Source: Chromatiales bacterium
Lineage (GTDB): Bacteria > Pseudomonadota > Gammaproteobacteria > JAHELT01
Length of the DNA: 42,667 nucleotides
Direction of reading: 5' to 3'
NCBI GenBank assembly: GCA_024644045.1
Contig: JAHELT010000022.1
Span: 1 to 42,667, forward strand
The position numbers and the translations under genes are program-made. The stretch's first letter is position 1. Every line of letters starts with the position of its first letter. The notes under the pieces are model-generated. The model was not told the origin of the DNA and made no database searches. It saw only the letters and a list, made by a program, of their open reading frames with translations. Of this stretch, positions 1 through 7,198 are shown piece by piece.

Positions 1-437
1 CGCGGGTCGTGTTCGTGGTCAACGACGATGCAATACTGTTACGCGAAAACAGCCGCCTGACGCTGCGCGCTCGCGGTACCGTCGTATCTCTGCTGCGCCT
101 GGTAAGGGGTGCGATGCTCAGCGTGTTCGGCACCAGCAGCCGGGTGCGCACCATCAGTGCGCCGGTCGTGACTGCCGGGCTGCGCGGCACCGGCGTCTAC
201 ACCGAGATCCGCAGTGCCGATCAAACCTACCTGTGCACCTGCTACGGTACGCTCGAGCTGCGTGCGCTGAACAACGATCAGCGGGAAACCGTAACCGCCG
301 ATCACCACGCCGCGCGCCTGGTCACCGCCGAACGGGGGCGGGGAATGGTTGCCGTCGCGCCGATGGTCAATCACGAGGACGATGAGTTGGTGATGCTCGA
401 GTCGCTGGTGGGCAGGACGCCACCGTTTGCCGGATAG
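1..437 (+). CDS. FecR-domain protein, C-terminal part (5' end outside window)
   Basis: The reading frame is open from the window edge (first full codon at 3) to TAG at 435-437, so this is the 3' part of a gene that starts upstream. The residues read as the end of a FecR beta-structure domain: a stretch describing a surface of constant size, then TAGLRGTGVYTEI, the A-x-x-RGT-x-(F/Y) signature shared by all FecR-domain proteins in this window. Two cysteines follow in YLCTCYG, close to the signature, as in the FecR protein at 10983, which has CMQQCG in the same place. The family takes its name from the ferric-citrate sigma regulator, but many members, probably including this one, are envelope proteins with no sigma partner. 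No downstream partner gene is present on this strand before the repeat at 468. The domain call is fairly sure; the function is unknown. Confidence 0.75.
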   Translation, partial: RVVFVVNDDAILLRENSRLTLRARGTVVSLLRLVRGAMLSVFGTSSRVRTISAPVVTAGLRGTGVYTEIRSADQTYLCTCYGTLELRALNNDQRETVTADHHAARLVTAERGRGMVAVAPMVNHEDDELVMLESLVGRTPPFAG

Positions 438-467
438 CGGCGAACCGCGAGTTTCTAATTCTGAACC

Positions 468-756
468 GCTGAGCTGTCCCGTAAACAACGTGTAGTTCTG
501 CGTGCCGCCAAGGTTCAGCTGCAAGGCTTGCGTGAGAAAGCATAGCCCGGCTGGGGTTTGAGCGCGTAACATCGCAGATGGACCTTGGCGGCGCGCCCGA
601 CTGATTGCTTTGTATACGACGGGAGCGTGTGTCGCGGGCCATGACAGCGTTTGCGCCGCTCAGCAACAGCGACGGCTGTTACTTTTACGGCGATGTCTTG
701 TCCTGACCCGCGACACGCGCTCAGAATCGCACGTTACTCACGGGACAGCACACTAG
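468..756 (+). repeat. MITE-like dispersed repeat, copy A
   Basis: This 289-bp element reappears in inverted orientation at 37823-38112. Its outer right end reads, on the minus strand, CTAGTGTGCTGTCCCGT; the left end is a decayed version that is clear only from GCTGTCCCGTAA at 474. Inside is an 11-bp perfect inverted repeat, GCCGCCAAGGT at 504-514 against ACCTTGGCGGC at 582-592, so the element can fold on itself. The stretch from 504 to about 553 matches the other copy with a single visible mismatch. The terminal inverted repeats, the CTAG at the edge and the lack of a transposase suggest a non-autonomous element moved in trans; a CTAG/YTAR-type target is known for IS5-group elements, but that link is inference. 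Its right end overlaps the 3' end of the DUF1499 gene. Confidence 0.8.
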
Positions 757-1204
757 CGCCGAACCGCACGCGTAACGCCTCTACCCGCGCGCGGTTCGCG
801 CCCCGATCGCCGTAACCCACGCGCGAAGCCGAACGCAGGTGTATCAGGTTGTTCACCTCGTCGAGCCGCGCTTCGAAATCGTCCACAAAGCGGAAGTAGG
901 TGCTTTGGAACGTGGCATGCAGGTAGTCGCGGGTGCGCTGCCGCACCCGGCCGCCTTGCGCGAGCACCGCGTCGTTGAGTCGTTGCCAGGCTTGCGCGGA
1001 GACCCCAACGAACCGCAACGGCTCGACGTTGGCGCTCACCGGCTCGCTGCAAACGCAGTTCGGCCGCTCCGCGCACGGGCGCAGCCTGCCGTCCATCAGA
1101 CCCAGCGTTGGCGCGCGCCGGGAGTACATCGAGAGGGCGACAAGCGCGACCAGCACCAGGGCGCCCCCCACCGCCAGGCCGTAAACCAGTTTCTTCAGCA
1201 TCAC
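734..1204 (-). CDS. DUF1499 domain protein, membrane-anchored
   Basis: A 156-residue protein with a single N-terminal membrane segment (about residues 5-27, LVYGLAVGGALVLVALVAL) followed by the DUF1499 signature, a GLMDGRLRPC stretch leading to RPNCVCSE. The family is widespread in Proteobacteria and has no assigned biochemical role. Two ATGs stand together at 1204 and 1201 and either could be used. The last seven codons (SVLSRE and the stop) lie inside the terminal inverted repeat of the adjacent MITE-like element, so the element seems to have replaced the original C-terminus. The gene is transcribed towards the repeat and stands alone, divergent from the M48 gene. Confidence 0.75.
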   Translation of the reverse strand: MMLKKLVYGLAVGGALVLVALVALSMYSRRAPTLGLMDGRLRPCAERPNCVCSEPVSANVEPLRFVGVSAQAWQRLNDAVLAQGGRVRQRTRDYLHATFQSTYFRFVDDFEARLDEVNNLIHLRSASRVGYGDRGANRARVEALRVRFGASVLSRE

Positions 1205-1353
1205 CCGCGCCCTGCGTGACTACGCCGGCGGCACGGTACTCGGTGAGCGACGACAACGCAATACAAGGCATCGTTCCCGACGGACCACAAGCACTGCAGC
1301 GGCTGGCGTTTAGTGTCACAATGCGCGCGTTTTCAGACTGACCCGTCATCACC

Positions 1354-2556
1354 ATGCTCACCGCCGATGCCCTCCGCTCGCGCAGCGATATCGACCTGTT
1401 CAACCGGCTCAAGCGCAACGCCGACGTCAAGCGGGTGATGGAATGGCTCGCGCGGCAGACCGAGAAAGGCCCGCTCGGGACACGCCGGCGATTGCTCGCC
1501 ACCTCGGTGCGCCTCAGCCAGCAGATGGCGCCGCAGATCCGGGCGGTGGCCGACGAGTGCGCCGAGCGCCTGGGCGTGACCATCCCGGTCGAAATCTACG
1601 TATACGCCGGCGCCAGCTACAACGCGGCCTGCGTGAAGCCCGAGGAAGGGCGCCTGTTCATCATGTTTTCCTCGAGTCTGCTGGAACGCTTCAGCGAGAG
1701 CGAGCTGCGTTTCGTGATGGGCCACGAGCTCGGCCATCACCTGTACGCGCACCATGACATTCCGATCGGCTACCTGCTGAAAGGCCGTAACCGGCCGTCG
1801 CCCGGGCTGGCGCTGCAGCTGTTTGCCTGGTCCCGCTATGCGGAGATTTCGGCTGACCGTGCCGGTGCGCACTGCGCGTGCGATTTCAACGGCGTCGCGC
1901 GCGCGCTGTTCAAGCTCGCCTCGGGGCTCGGTCAAGACGTGGTGGCTTTCAAGCTCGAAGAGTTCCTGCGCCAGATCGACGAGATGCAGTCGAACGACGC
2001 CGGGTCGGTGCAGGGCGCACCGATGGAAGACTGGTTCTCCACCCACCCGTTCAGCCCGCTGCGCGTCAAGGCGCTGCAGATGTTTCACGAATCTGAGCTG
2101 GTCACGGACGGCGGCCCGCCGGCTGCCGAGCTTGAAGCAAACGTCACCACGCTGATGAGCCTCATGGAACCGAGCTATCTGGAGAGCAAGACGGACGCGG
2201 CGGAAGCCATGCGGCGCCTGCTGTTCGCCGGCGCGATCACGGTCGCCGATGCCTCGGGCGGCATCTCGGAGCGCGAGATCGCCGCGTTCGAGCAATTCTT
2301 CGGCAAGGACTCGTTTCGCGAGGCGTTCGACGTGGAAAAGATCAAACGCGAGCTTGGCGCGCGTATCGAGCACGCGCGCTCGCTCGCCTCGCACGCGCAG
2401 TGCGCACAGGTCGTGCGCGACATGTGCGTCATTGCCCGCGCCGATCACCGCGTCGCACAGCGGGAGCGCAAAGCGCTGCTGCAGATTGCACTGAAACTGG
2501 ACATCGGAATGCCCTTCGTGGAGCGCTGTCTCAGTGCCGGCACCGAGCTGGACTAG
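1354..2556 (+). CDS. M48 family metallopeptidase with C-terminal TerB-like domain
   Basis: A 400-residue protein. The zinc site is clear: HELGHH at 124-129 (HExxH) inside VMGHELGHHLYAHH, and the third ligand Glu164 in AEISADRAG, the M48 E-x-x-x-D arrangement. The order is a leading helical region (1-70), the peptidase domain (about 70-260, including a WFSTHPFSPLR stretch typical of M48 proteins) and, from about 285, an all-helical acidic TerB/tellurite-resistance-like domain (LLFAGAITVADASGGIS, later MCVIARADHRVAQRERKALL), whose EF-hand-like loops may bind metal. No signal peptide or membrane segment is visible, unlike HtpX or BepA, so a cytoplasmic location is likely. M48 enzymes usually work in protein quality control; the substrate here is unknown. 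ATG at 1354 is the first good start. Confidence 0.85.
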   Translation: MLTADALRSRSDIDLFNRLKRNADVKRVMEWLARQTEKGPLGTRRRLLATSVRLSQQMAPQIRAVADECAERLGVTIPVEIYVYAGASYNAACVKPEEGRLFIMFSSSLLERFSESELRFVMGHELGHHLYAHHDIPIGYLLKGRNRPSPGLALQLFAWSRYAEISADRAGAHCACDFNGVARALFKLASGLGQDVVAFKLEEFLRQIDEMQSNDAGSVQGAPMEDWFSTHPFSPLRVKALQMFHESELVTDGGPPAAELEANVTTLMSLMEPSYLESKTDAAEAMRRLLFAGAITVADASGGISEREIAAFEQFFGKDSFREAFDVEKIKRELGARIEHARSLASHAQCAQVVRDMCVIARADHRVAQRERKALLQIALKLDIGMPFVERCLSAGTELD

Positions 2557-2646
2557 TATCGTGAGCTTCCCGCCGCGCCAGGCGCCTGCTCGGGCGACGT
2601 CCCCGCTTTACTGACGGCGCTCCTGGCACTAAGCTTGACGCCCGGT

Positions 2647-2726
2647 GGACGATGGCGTCGTCCGCCCTGCCCTGAATCGCGGCTTCGACCGCACACATCC
2701 TGTACGCCCGGATCCCTTTGTCCGGG
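2647..2726 (+). other. Two short hairpins in the leader upstream of creatinase
   Basis: Between the M48 stop and the creatinase start there are two perfect small stem-loops: GGACGA/TCGTCC at 2647-2652 and 2658-2663, and CCCGGA/TCCGGG at 2707-2712 and 2721-2726. A TTGACG hexamer at 2635-2640 looks like a -35 box, but no matching -10 is seen at 16-18 bases. They could end M48 transcription or structure the creatinase leader; the sequence alone does not decide. Confidence 0.3.
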
Positions 2727-2770
2727 GGTGCCGACCGATCTCCACCGCCGGAACGCGTATGGAGATCACG

Positions 2771-3994
2771 ATGCCTGAAACCGCGCCTCGACCCGAACAC
2801 TTCACCTTTCACAATGGCCAGAAGGCCACCCTGCCGTTTTCGCATGCAGAGTATGCGGCGCGCCTGAGCGGGCTGCGTGAACGCATGGCCACGCACGACA
2901 TCCCGGCCGTGTTGCTCACGTCCATGCACAACGTCGCCTACTACACGGGTTTCCTGTACTGCAGCTTCGGCCGGCCCTACGCCTGCGTGATCACTTCCGA
3001 ACGCTGTGTGACCGTATCGGCAAACATCGACGGTGGACAACCCTGGCGCCGTTCGCACACCGAAAATGTCGTGTACTCGGACTGGCGCCGCGGAAATTTC
3101 TGGCGCGCGGTGCGTGCGCAGATCGGCGCGACGCGACGGCTCGGCATAGAGTCGGATCATATGACTCTGCAGCTCAGGCAAGCTGCTCTGGATTGGCTCG
3201 ACAACCCGGAACTGGTCGATATCGCCGACGCCTGCATGCAACAACGCATGCTCAAGTCACCGGAGGAGCTGTCGCTGATCCGGGCCGGAGCACGGATTGC
3301 CGATCTGGGCGGCGAAGCGATCCGCGCGGCGATACGCCCGGGTGCGCGCGAACTCGATGTAGCACAGGCCGGGCGTGAACGCATGGAACGCGAAATCGCC
3401 GAAGTCTTCCCCGAGCTCGAGGTACGCGACACCTGGGTATGGTTTCAATCCGGTCTGAACACCGACGGTGCTCACAACCCGGTGACCACCCGCCGGCTGC
3501 AGGCAGGGGACATCCTCAGCCTGAACACCTTTCCCATGATCGCGGGCTACTACACTGCGCTGGAGCGCACACTTTTTCTCGGTGAACCGGACGTGGCGGC
3601 GCGCCGGATCTGGGAGGCGAACGTCGCGGCGCACGAGCTCGGCCTCTCGCTCATCCGCTCCGGCGTCAGTTGCGCGGACATCTGCGCCGCTATCAATGCG
3701 CACCTGGCGGACTGCAATCTGCTGCAGTACCGCGCATTCGGCTACGGGCATTCGTTCGGTGTTCTCAGCTACTATTACGGGCGCGAGGCCGGGCTGGAAT
3801 TGCGCGAAGACGTTACGACGGTGCTTCAGCCCGGTATGGTGGTATCCATGGAACCGATGTTGACGATTCCAGAGCGGCAGCCCGGCGCGGGCGGTTACCG
3901 CGAGCATGACATTCTCGTCTTGACCGACGGTGGTACGGAGAACCTGACGCAGTTTGCGTTTGGACCGCAGCACAACATCATCGCGACAGGCTGA
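2771..3994 (+). CDS. Creatinase (creatine amidinohydrolase, EC 3.5.3.3)
   Basis: Hydrolyses creatine to sarcosine and urea in the cytoplasm. The 407-residue product follows Pseudomonas putida creatinase (403 residues) almost end to end as I remember it: YCSFGRPYA, SANIDGGQPWRR, NTDGAHNPVTTR, FPMIAGYYTALERTLFL, FGYGHSFG and AGGYREHDIL are all present. His235 in TDGAHNP corresponds to the catalytic His232. It has the pita-bread fold of M24 peptidases but not their metal ligands, as expected for creatinase. I chose ATG 2771 over ATG 2759 because GGAG at 2761-2764 sits six bases before it. No creatininase or sarcosine oxidase operon adjoins it, but N-methylglycine-type flavoproteins occur elsewhere in the window. 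A hairpin at 4019-4042 may end the transcript. The assignment is strong; the only realistic alternative is a close guanidino or ureido hydrolase of the same fold. Confidence 0.93.
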   Translation: MPETAPRPEHFTFHNGQKATLPFSHAEYAARLSGLRERMATHDIPAVLLTSMHNVAYYTGFLYCSFGRPYACVITSERCVTVSANIDGGQPWRRSHTENVVYSDWRRGNFWRAVRAQIGATRRLGIESDHMTLQLRQAALDWLDNPELVDIADACMQQRMLKSPEELSLIRAGARIADLGGEAIRAAIRPGARELDVAQAGRERMEREIAEVFPELEVRDTWVWFQSGLNTDGAHNPVTTRRLQAGDILSLNTFPMIAGYYTALERTLFLGEPDVAARRIWEANVAAHELGLSLIRSGVSCADICAAINAHLADCNLLQYRAFGYGHSFGVLSYYYGREAGLELREDVTTVLQPGMVVSMEPMLTIPERQPGAGGYREHDILVLTDGGTENLTQFAFGPQHNIIATG

Positions 3995-4018
3995 GTCATG
4001 CGCCGCATGCGGGCCTTC

Positions 4019-4042
4019 AAACAACCGGCCTTGCGGCTGTTT
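4019..4042 (+). terminator. Candidate terminator after creatinase
   Basis: AAACA-A-CCG, a six-base loop and CGG-C-TGTTT pair with one internal mismatch. The hairpin starts 24 bases past the creatinase stop and its 3' arm ends in a short T run. It precedes the L,D-transpeptidase gene, so the two genes may be separate transcripts. Confidence 0.4.
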
Positions 4043-4132
4043 CCTGTAAACACTGCGGGCCCGAGGTTGCTTACCGCGCGCACAAACAGCACAATTCACC
4101 GCGCCACGATCAGGGAAACTCGCGAAGCGCCG

Positions 4133-5284
4133 ATGCGCAAACACTATCTGCTGTTCGCAGTCATTCTCAGCACGGTCTGTGTCGCACCGGCGCGGGCTGA
4201 TACGTTCATCGTCGATACCGATACCACACTGGTCGGCGATCTGCGCGGCGTCAAGTCCCGCGCGGAGTACTCACTGGTGGACGTCGCGCGCTACTTCAAC
4301 CTCGGTTATAACGAGATAACCGCGGCCAACCGGCAGTTGAACGTCTGGCTGCCCGGCGATGACAAGGTCGTGCTCGTACCCTCGCGCTTCATCCTGCCGG
4401 ATGCGCCGCGCAAAGGAATCGTGTTGAACCTCGCCGAAATGCGCCTGTACTACTTTCGCATGGCTGCCGAGCCCGGGCACCTCGAGATTTCGACCTACCC
4501 GGTCGGCGTCGGACGCGAAGGCTGGGCGACGCCGCAGATGACCACGGCGGTTTCGGTCAAGAAAGTGAAGCCGTCCTGGTTCGTGCCGGAAAGCATTCTC
4601 GCCGAGTATCTCGCCAAGGGCACGCCGCTGCCGCCCGTGGTCGGACCCGGCCCGGAAAACCCGCTCGGAGAGTACGCGCTGCGCCTTGGCGGGAGCAGCT
4701 ACCTGATCCACGGCACCAACAAACCGGGCGGCATCGGCATGCGCGTCAGCCACGGCTGCATCCGCCTGTACCCGGAAGACATCGAAAACCTGTTCGCCCA
4801 GGTCGATGTCGGCACCGAGGTTCGTATCGTCGATCAGCCGGCCAAGGCCGCCTTGCACGACGGCCAGCTGTATCTCGAGGTGCACCCTGCGAGCAGCGAC
4901 GACGTCACGCCCGAGCAGCTGCTCGGCGACGCGACCCGGCGGATCGCCCGCGCGGCCCTGGGACATACCGTCAAGGTCGATTGGGCCCGGGTGCACGCGG
5001 TGCTCGGCGAAGCCAGCGGGGTGCCGACCGTGGTCGGCTCGCTCGGGCCCATCGACAAGCGACGCCGCTGGGTGTTGATCGCGGGCTCGTTTGCCGCCGA
5101 ACAGGACGCCCTTTCGCTGGTGGCGCAGATCGGCGCCGCGCGTCTCGATTCGCGCGCCTGGAAAATCGCCGACCGCTACCAGGTCGAGGTCGGCCCCTTC
5201 GCCGACGCGCAGCAGGCCGACTACGCGCGCCAGCTGATCCGCAAGCGCACAGGCATCCTCGCGCTCAAGATTCCACCCGGCTGA
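4133..5284 (+). CDS. Periplasmic L,D-transpeptidase (YkuD) with C-terminal SPOR domain
   Basis: Makes 3-3 crosslinks in peptidoglycan or attaches lipoproteins to it. The 383-residue product starts with a signal peptide (MRKHYLLFAVILSTVCVAPARA, cleavage near residue 22), then a LysM-like region (about 28-90; SLVDVARYFNLGYNEITAAN), the YkuD domain (about 95-235) and a SPOR-like repeat (about 305-380; RRWVLIAGSFAAEQDA and YQVEVGPFADAQQADYARQL). The active site is complete: His193 in LIHGTN and SHGCIRL with Cys209. The layout is like the ErfK/YbiS/YcfS group, but the SPOR tail, which binds denuded glycan strands, is an addition. ATG 4133 is chosen because it opens the signal peptide, although its ribosome site is weak. 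It is convergent with a Lpp-like lipoprotein ending in Lys, a plausible substrate. Confidence 0.88.
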   Translation: MRKHYLLFAVILSTVCVAPARADTFIVDTDTTLVGDLRGVKSRAEYSLVDVARYFNLGYNEITAANRQLNVWLPGDDKVVLVPSRFILPDAPRKGIVLNLAEMRLYYFRMAAEPGHLEISTYPVGVGREGWATPQMTTAVSVKKVKPSWFVPESILAEYLAKGTPLPPVVGPGPENPLGEYALRLGGSSYLIHGTNKPGGIGMRVSHGCIRLYPEDIENLFAQVDVGTEVRIVDQPAKAALHDGQLYLEVHPASSDDVTPEQLLGDATRRIARAALGHTVKVDWARVHAVLGEASGVPTVVGSLGPIDKRRRWVLIAGSFAAEQDALSLVAQIGAARLDSRAWKIADRYQVEVGPFADAQQADYARQLIRKRTGILALKIPPG

Positions 5285-5301
5285 ACGTCAGCCGGGTCGC
5301 G

Positions 5302-5634
5302 CTACTTCGACTGCGACTGCTGGAAAGCGCGTTCGATCTGGGCCTCGACGGCTTCGCAGCGGCTCTGGCACGCATTGGCGCTGTCAAGCGCCTGCTGCGT
5401 GGCGGACAACGCCTGCTCGGCCAGCCGCCGCGCGGTCTGCGCCTCTTCGAGCGCCTGGCGCGCCTGCTCCAGGGCGGTGTTCACATCGAGTTGCATCGAT
5501 TGATCGACCACCGGGGCCGGCTCCGGCGCCGCCATGGTATCGGTGCTGGTGGTTTCTTGATCGAACAGCGCACACCCGCCGAGCAGCGCCGCACAGGCCC
5601 CGCCCAGGAGCCACGGTTTCACAGTCTTGTTCAT
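5302..5634 (-). CDS. Lpp/OprI-like alanine-zipper lipoprotein
   Basis: A 110-residue outer-membrane lipoprotein candidate. The signal peptide ends in a lipobox, LLGGC, with the lipidated Cys about residue 21. A short Pro/Ala-rich linker (APEPAPVVD) leads to a heptad-repeat helix rich in Ala, Leu and Gln (ALEQARQALEEAQTARRL...), and the chain ends in QSQSK. A terminal lysine is what L,D-transpeptidases link to diaminopimelate in Lpp and OprI. The mature chain, about 90 residues, is longer than Lpp (58) and has an unusual pair of cysteines (ANACQSRC) late in the helix. ATG 5634 follows an AAGGACGAAGG ribosome site, and a good -10 box lies upstream at 5672-5677. The stop is 17 bases from that of the transpeptidase, tail to tail. 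Anchoring to the wall is inferred. Confidence 0.75.
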   Translation of the reverse strand: MNKTVKPWLLGGACAALLGGCALFDQETTSTDTMAAPEPAPVVDQSMQLDVNTALEQARQALEEAQTARRLAEQALSATQQALDSANACQSRCEAVEAQIERAFQQSQSK

Positions 5635-5671
5635 CCTTCGTCCTTCAGTAGCCTCAACCAAAATCCTGCGT

Positions 5672-5700
5672 AATATAAAGGCATCGGCGAAGAAATTCAC
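5672..5700 (-). promoter_or_regulatory. Promoter of the Lpp-like gene
   Basis: On the minus strand a TATATT -10 box (5677-5672) stands about 38 bases before the ATG. A weak GTGAAT-type -35 lies about 17 bases further up, and the DNA beyond that is unusually A+T-rich for this genome (an A6 run near 5702-5707), resembling an UP element. Abundant Lpp-type proteins usually have strong promoters of this kind. Confidence 0.45.
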
Positions 5701-5772
5701 TAAAAAATTCAAAGCGTTGCGCTGAGCTGTTCACACCTGGTCGAGACACGCGCGGGAAACCCCCGGAAAATC

Positions 5773-5875
5773 GCCCCGGCGGGCGCAGCCGGGGCTCGCG
5801 AATCACGCGTCCGAGGGCGGCGGCGGCGGTAGCGCAAGACCCCTGACGGGCGCTGCCAGGGCGTCGGCAGCGCCC
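5773..5875 (+). other. Two GC-rich hairpins upstream of the PLP-enzyme gene
   Basis: GCCCCGGC/GCCGGGGC (5773-5780 and 5788-5795) and GGGCGCTGCC/GGCAGCGCCC (5848-5857 and 5866-5875) are both perfect stems. Neither is followed by a T run. They sit between the divergent Lpp-like and PLP-enzyme genes, before the putative promoter at 5884-5892, so they insulate the two promoters rather than attenuate translation. Confidence 0.45.
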
Positions 5876-5883
5876 GCCAACGT

Positions 5884-5892
5884 TGCTACAAT
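5884..5892 (+). promoter_or_regulatory. Extended -10 promoter for the PLP-enzyme gene
   Basis: TGCTACAAT matches an extended -10 (TGn plus TACAAT, one base from TATAAT). It lies 28 bases before ATG 5921 and would give a leader of about 20 bases. No good -35 is visible at the right spacing, as is common for extended -10 promoters. Confidence 0.45.
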
Positions 5893-5920
5893 TCGCCCGC
5901 CACACCTACCCGGGAACAGT

Positions 5921-7090
5921 ATGAAACCGAACCGCGAACTGCACTTCAAGACACGCGAGGTCCACGCCGGCGTCGAGCCGGACCCGACAACCGGGGCTAT
6001 CCTCACACCGATTTATCAATCCACCACCTATGTCCAGGAGTCGGTGGACCGCTACATGGCCAAGGGCTACTCCTACAGCCGTTCGGGCAACCCGACCGTG
6101 GCAGCCCTCGAGAAACGCATAACGGCGCTGGAGAACGGCGCTGGCACGGCCTGTTTCTCGACGGGGATGGCGGCGACCAGCGCAGTGATGATGGCGCTCC
6201 TGAACGCGGGCGAACATGCGGTTGTGTCGGATGTCGTCTACGGCGGAACCCACCGGCTTTCCACGCGCGTGTTGACCCGGTTCGGCGTGGCGTTCAGCTT
6301 CGTCGATACGGCCAACCCGCAAACGGTGCAAGCGGCCATCAAGGACAACACGCGTCTGATCTTTACCGAGACGCCGGCTAACCCGACGCTCAAGCTGACC
6401 GACATCGCGGCGATTTCCGAAATCGCCCGCGCACGCAATATCCCACACGCGGTTGACAACACGTTCCTGACCCCCTACTTCCAGCGGCCTCTTGAGCTCG
6501 GCGCGGACTTGTCGGTGCACAGCACCACCAAGTACATGGACGGCCACAACGCCACGGTGGGCGGTGCGGTCGTGGCCGCCAGCCCGGAGCATCTGGAAGC
6601 GATCCAGTTCGTGCGCAACTGCCTCGGCTCCAACATGTCGCCGATGGTGGCGTTTCTGACGCTGCAGGGCTGCAAGACACTGAGCACGCGGCTCGAGGCG
6701 CAATCGCGCAACGCCATGCAGATCGCCGAGTTCCTGCAGACTCATCCGATGGTCGAGCGTGTCGCCTATCCCGGTCTGGAATCGTTTCCCCAGCACGAGC
6801 TCGCCGGGCGTCAGGCCAGCGGATTCGGCGCGATGCTCTGGTTCGAGGTCAAAGGCGGCGTCGAGAACGGCAAGCGGCTCATGGACACGCTCGAGCTGTG
6901 GAGCCTGGCCGAAAACCTCGGTTCAGTGGAATCGCTGGTCACCCACTCAGTTACTATGACGCATGCGGACATGGACCCTGCCGAACGCCAGCAGGTGGGG
7001 ATCACCGACGGGCTGGTGCGCCTGTCCGTGGGCCTGGAAGACCCGGAGGACCTGATCTTCGACCTGCGCCAGGCGCTGGATCGACTCTGA
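5921..7090 (+). CDS. Cys/Met-metabolism PLP enzyme (cystathionine gamma-synthase/lyase family)
   Basis: A 389-residue cytoplasmic PLP enzyme of the trans-sulfuration family. Diagnostic stretches are TPIYQSTTYVQES, YSYSRSGNPTVAALE, FSTGMAATSAV, the cofactor-aspartate region AVDNTFLTPYFQRPLELGAD and the Schiff-base lysine in HSTTKYMDGHN. The C-terminus carries GSVESLVTHSVTMTHA and ITDGLVRLSVGLEDPEDL, normal for the family, and the length is typical. Members make or break cystathionine or degrade methionine; SVESLVTHSVTMTHA fits gamma-synthase and gamma-lyase equally well, so the reaction is left open. It appears monocistronic, with its own promoter at 5884-5892 and a hairpin after the stop. Confidence 0.88.
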   Translation: MKPNRELHFKTREVHAGVEPDPTTGAILTPIYQSTTYVQESVDRYMAKGYSYSRSGNPTVAALEKRITALENGAGTACFSTGMAATSAVMMALLNAGEHAVVSDVVYGGTHRLSTRVLTRFGVAFSFVDTANPQTVQAAIKDNTRLIFTETPANPTLKLTDIAAISEIARARNIPHAVDNTFLTPYFQRPLELGADLSVHSTTKYMDGHNATVGGAVVAASPEHLEAIQFVRNCLGSNMSPMVAFLTLQGCKTLSTRLEAQSRNAMQIAEFLQTHPMVERVAYPGLESFPQHELAGRQASGFGAMLWFEVKGGVENGKRLMDTLELWSLAENLGSVESLVTHSVTMTHADMDPAERQQVGITDGLVRLSVGLEDPEDLIFDLRQALDRL

Positions 7091-7110
7091 TCCGGTCTTC
7101 GGTTCGTGAA

Positions 7111-7136
7111 CCCCCGGTCCGACAGGACTCCCGGGG
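7111..7136 (+). terminator. Candidate terminator after the PLP-enzyme gene
   Basis: An imperfect stem-loop 20 bases past the stop: inner arms GTCC/GGAC around GACA, outer arms CCCC/GGGG with a small internal bulge. There is no T run, so this could be a structural rather than a true intrinsic terminator. Confidence 0.35.
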
Positions 7137-7198
7137 CAACGGAACGCGACTGACAACCGCTTCCTCATTGAGGCTGTGCGCGAGGTAGCGCGCGGCCG

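Noticed and set aside
1-437. FecR as a ferric-citrate sigma regulator
   Set aside because: None of the four FecR-domain proteins is next to an ECF sigma factor or a TonB-dependent receptor, and three have export signals. An envelope role is more likely.
5367-5385. TGGCAC followed by TTGGCGC, resembling a sigma-54 promoter
   Set aside because: It lies inside the Lpp-like coding region on the wrong strand, and the -12 GC element is not at the right spacing.
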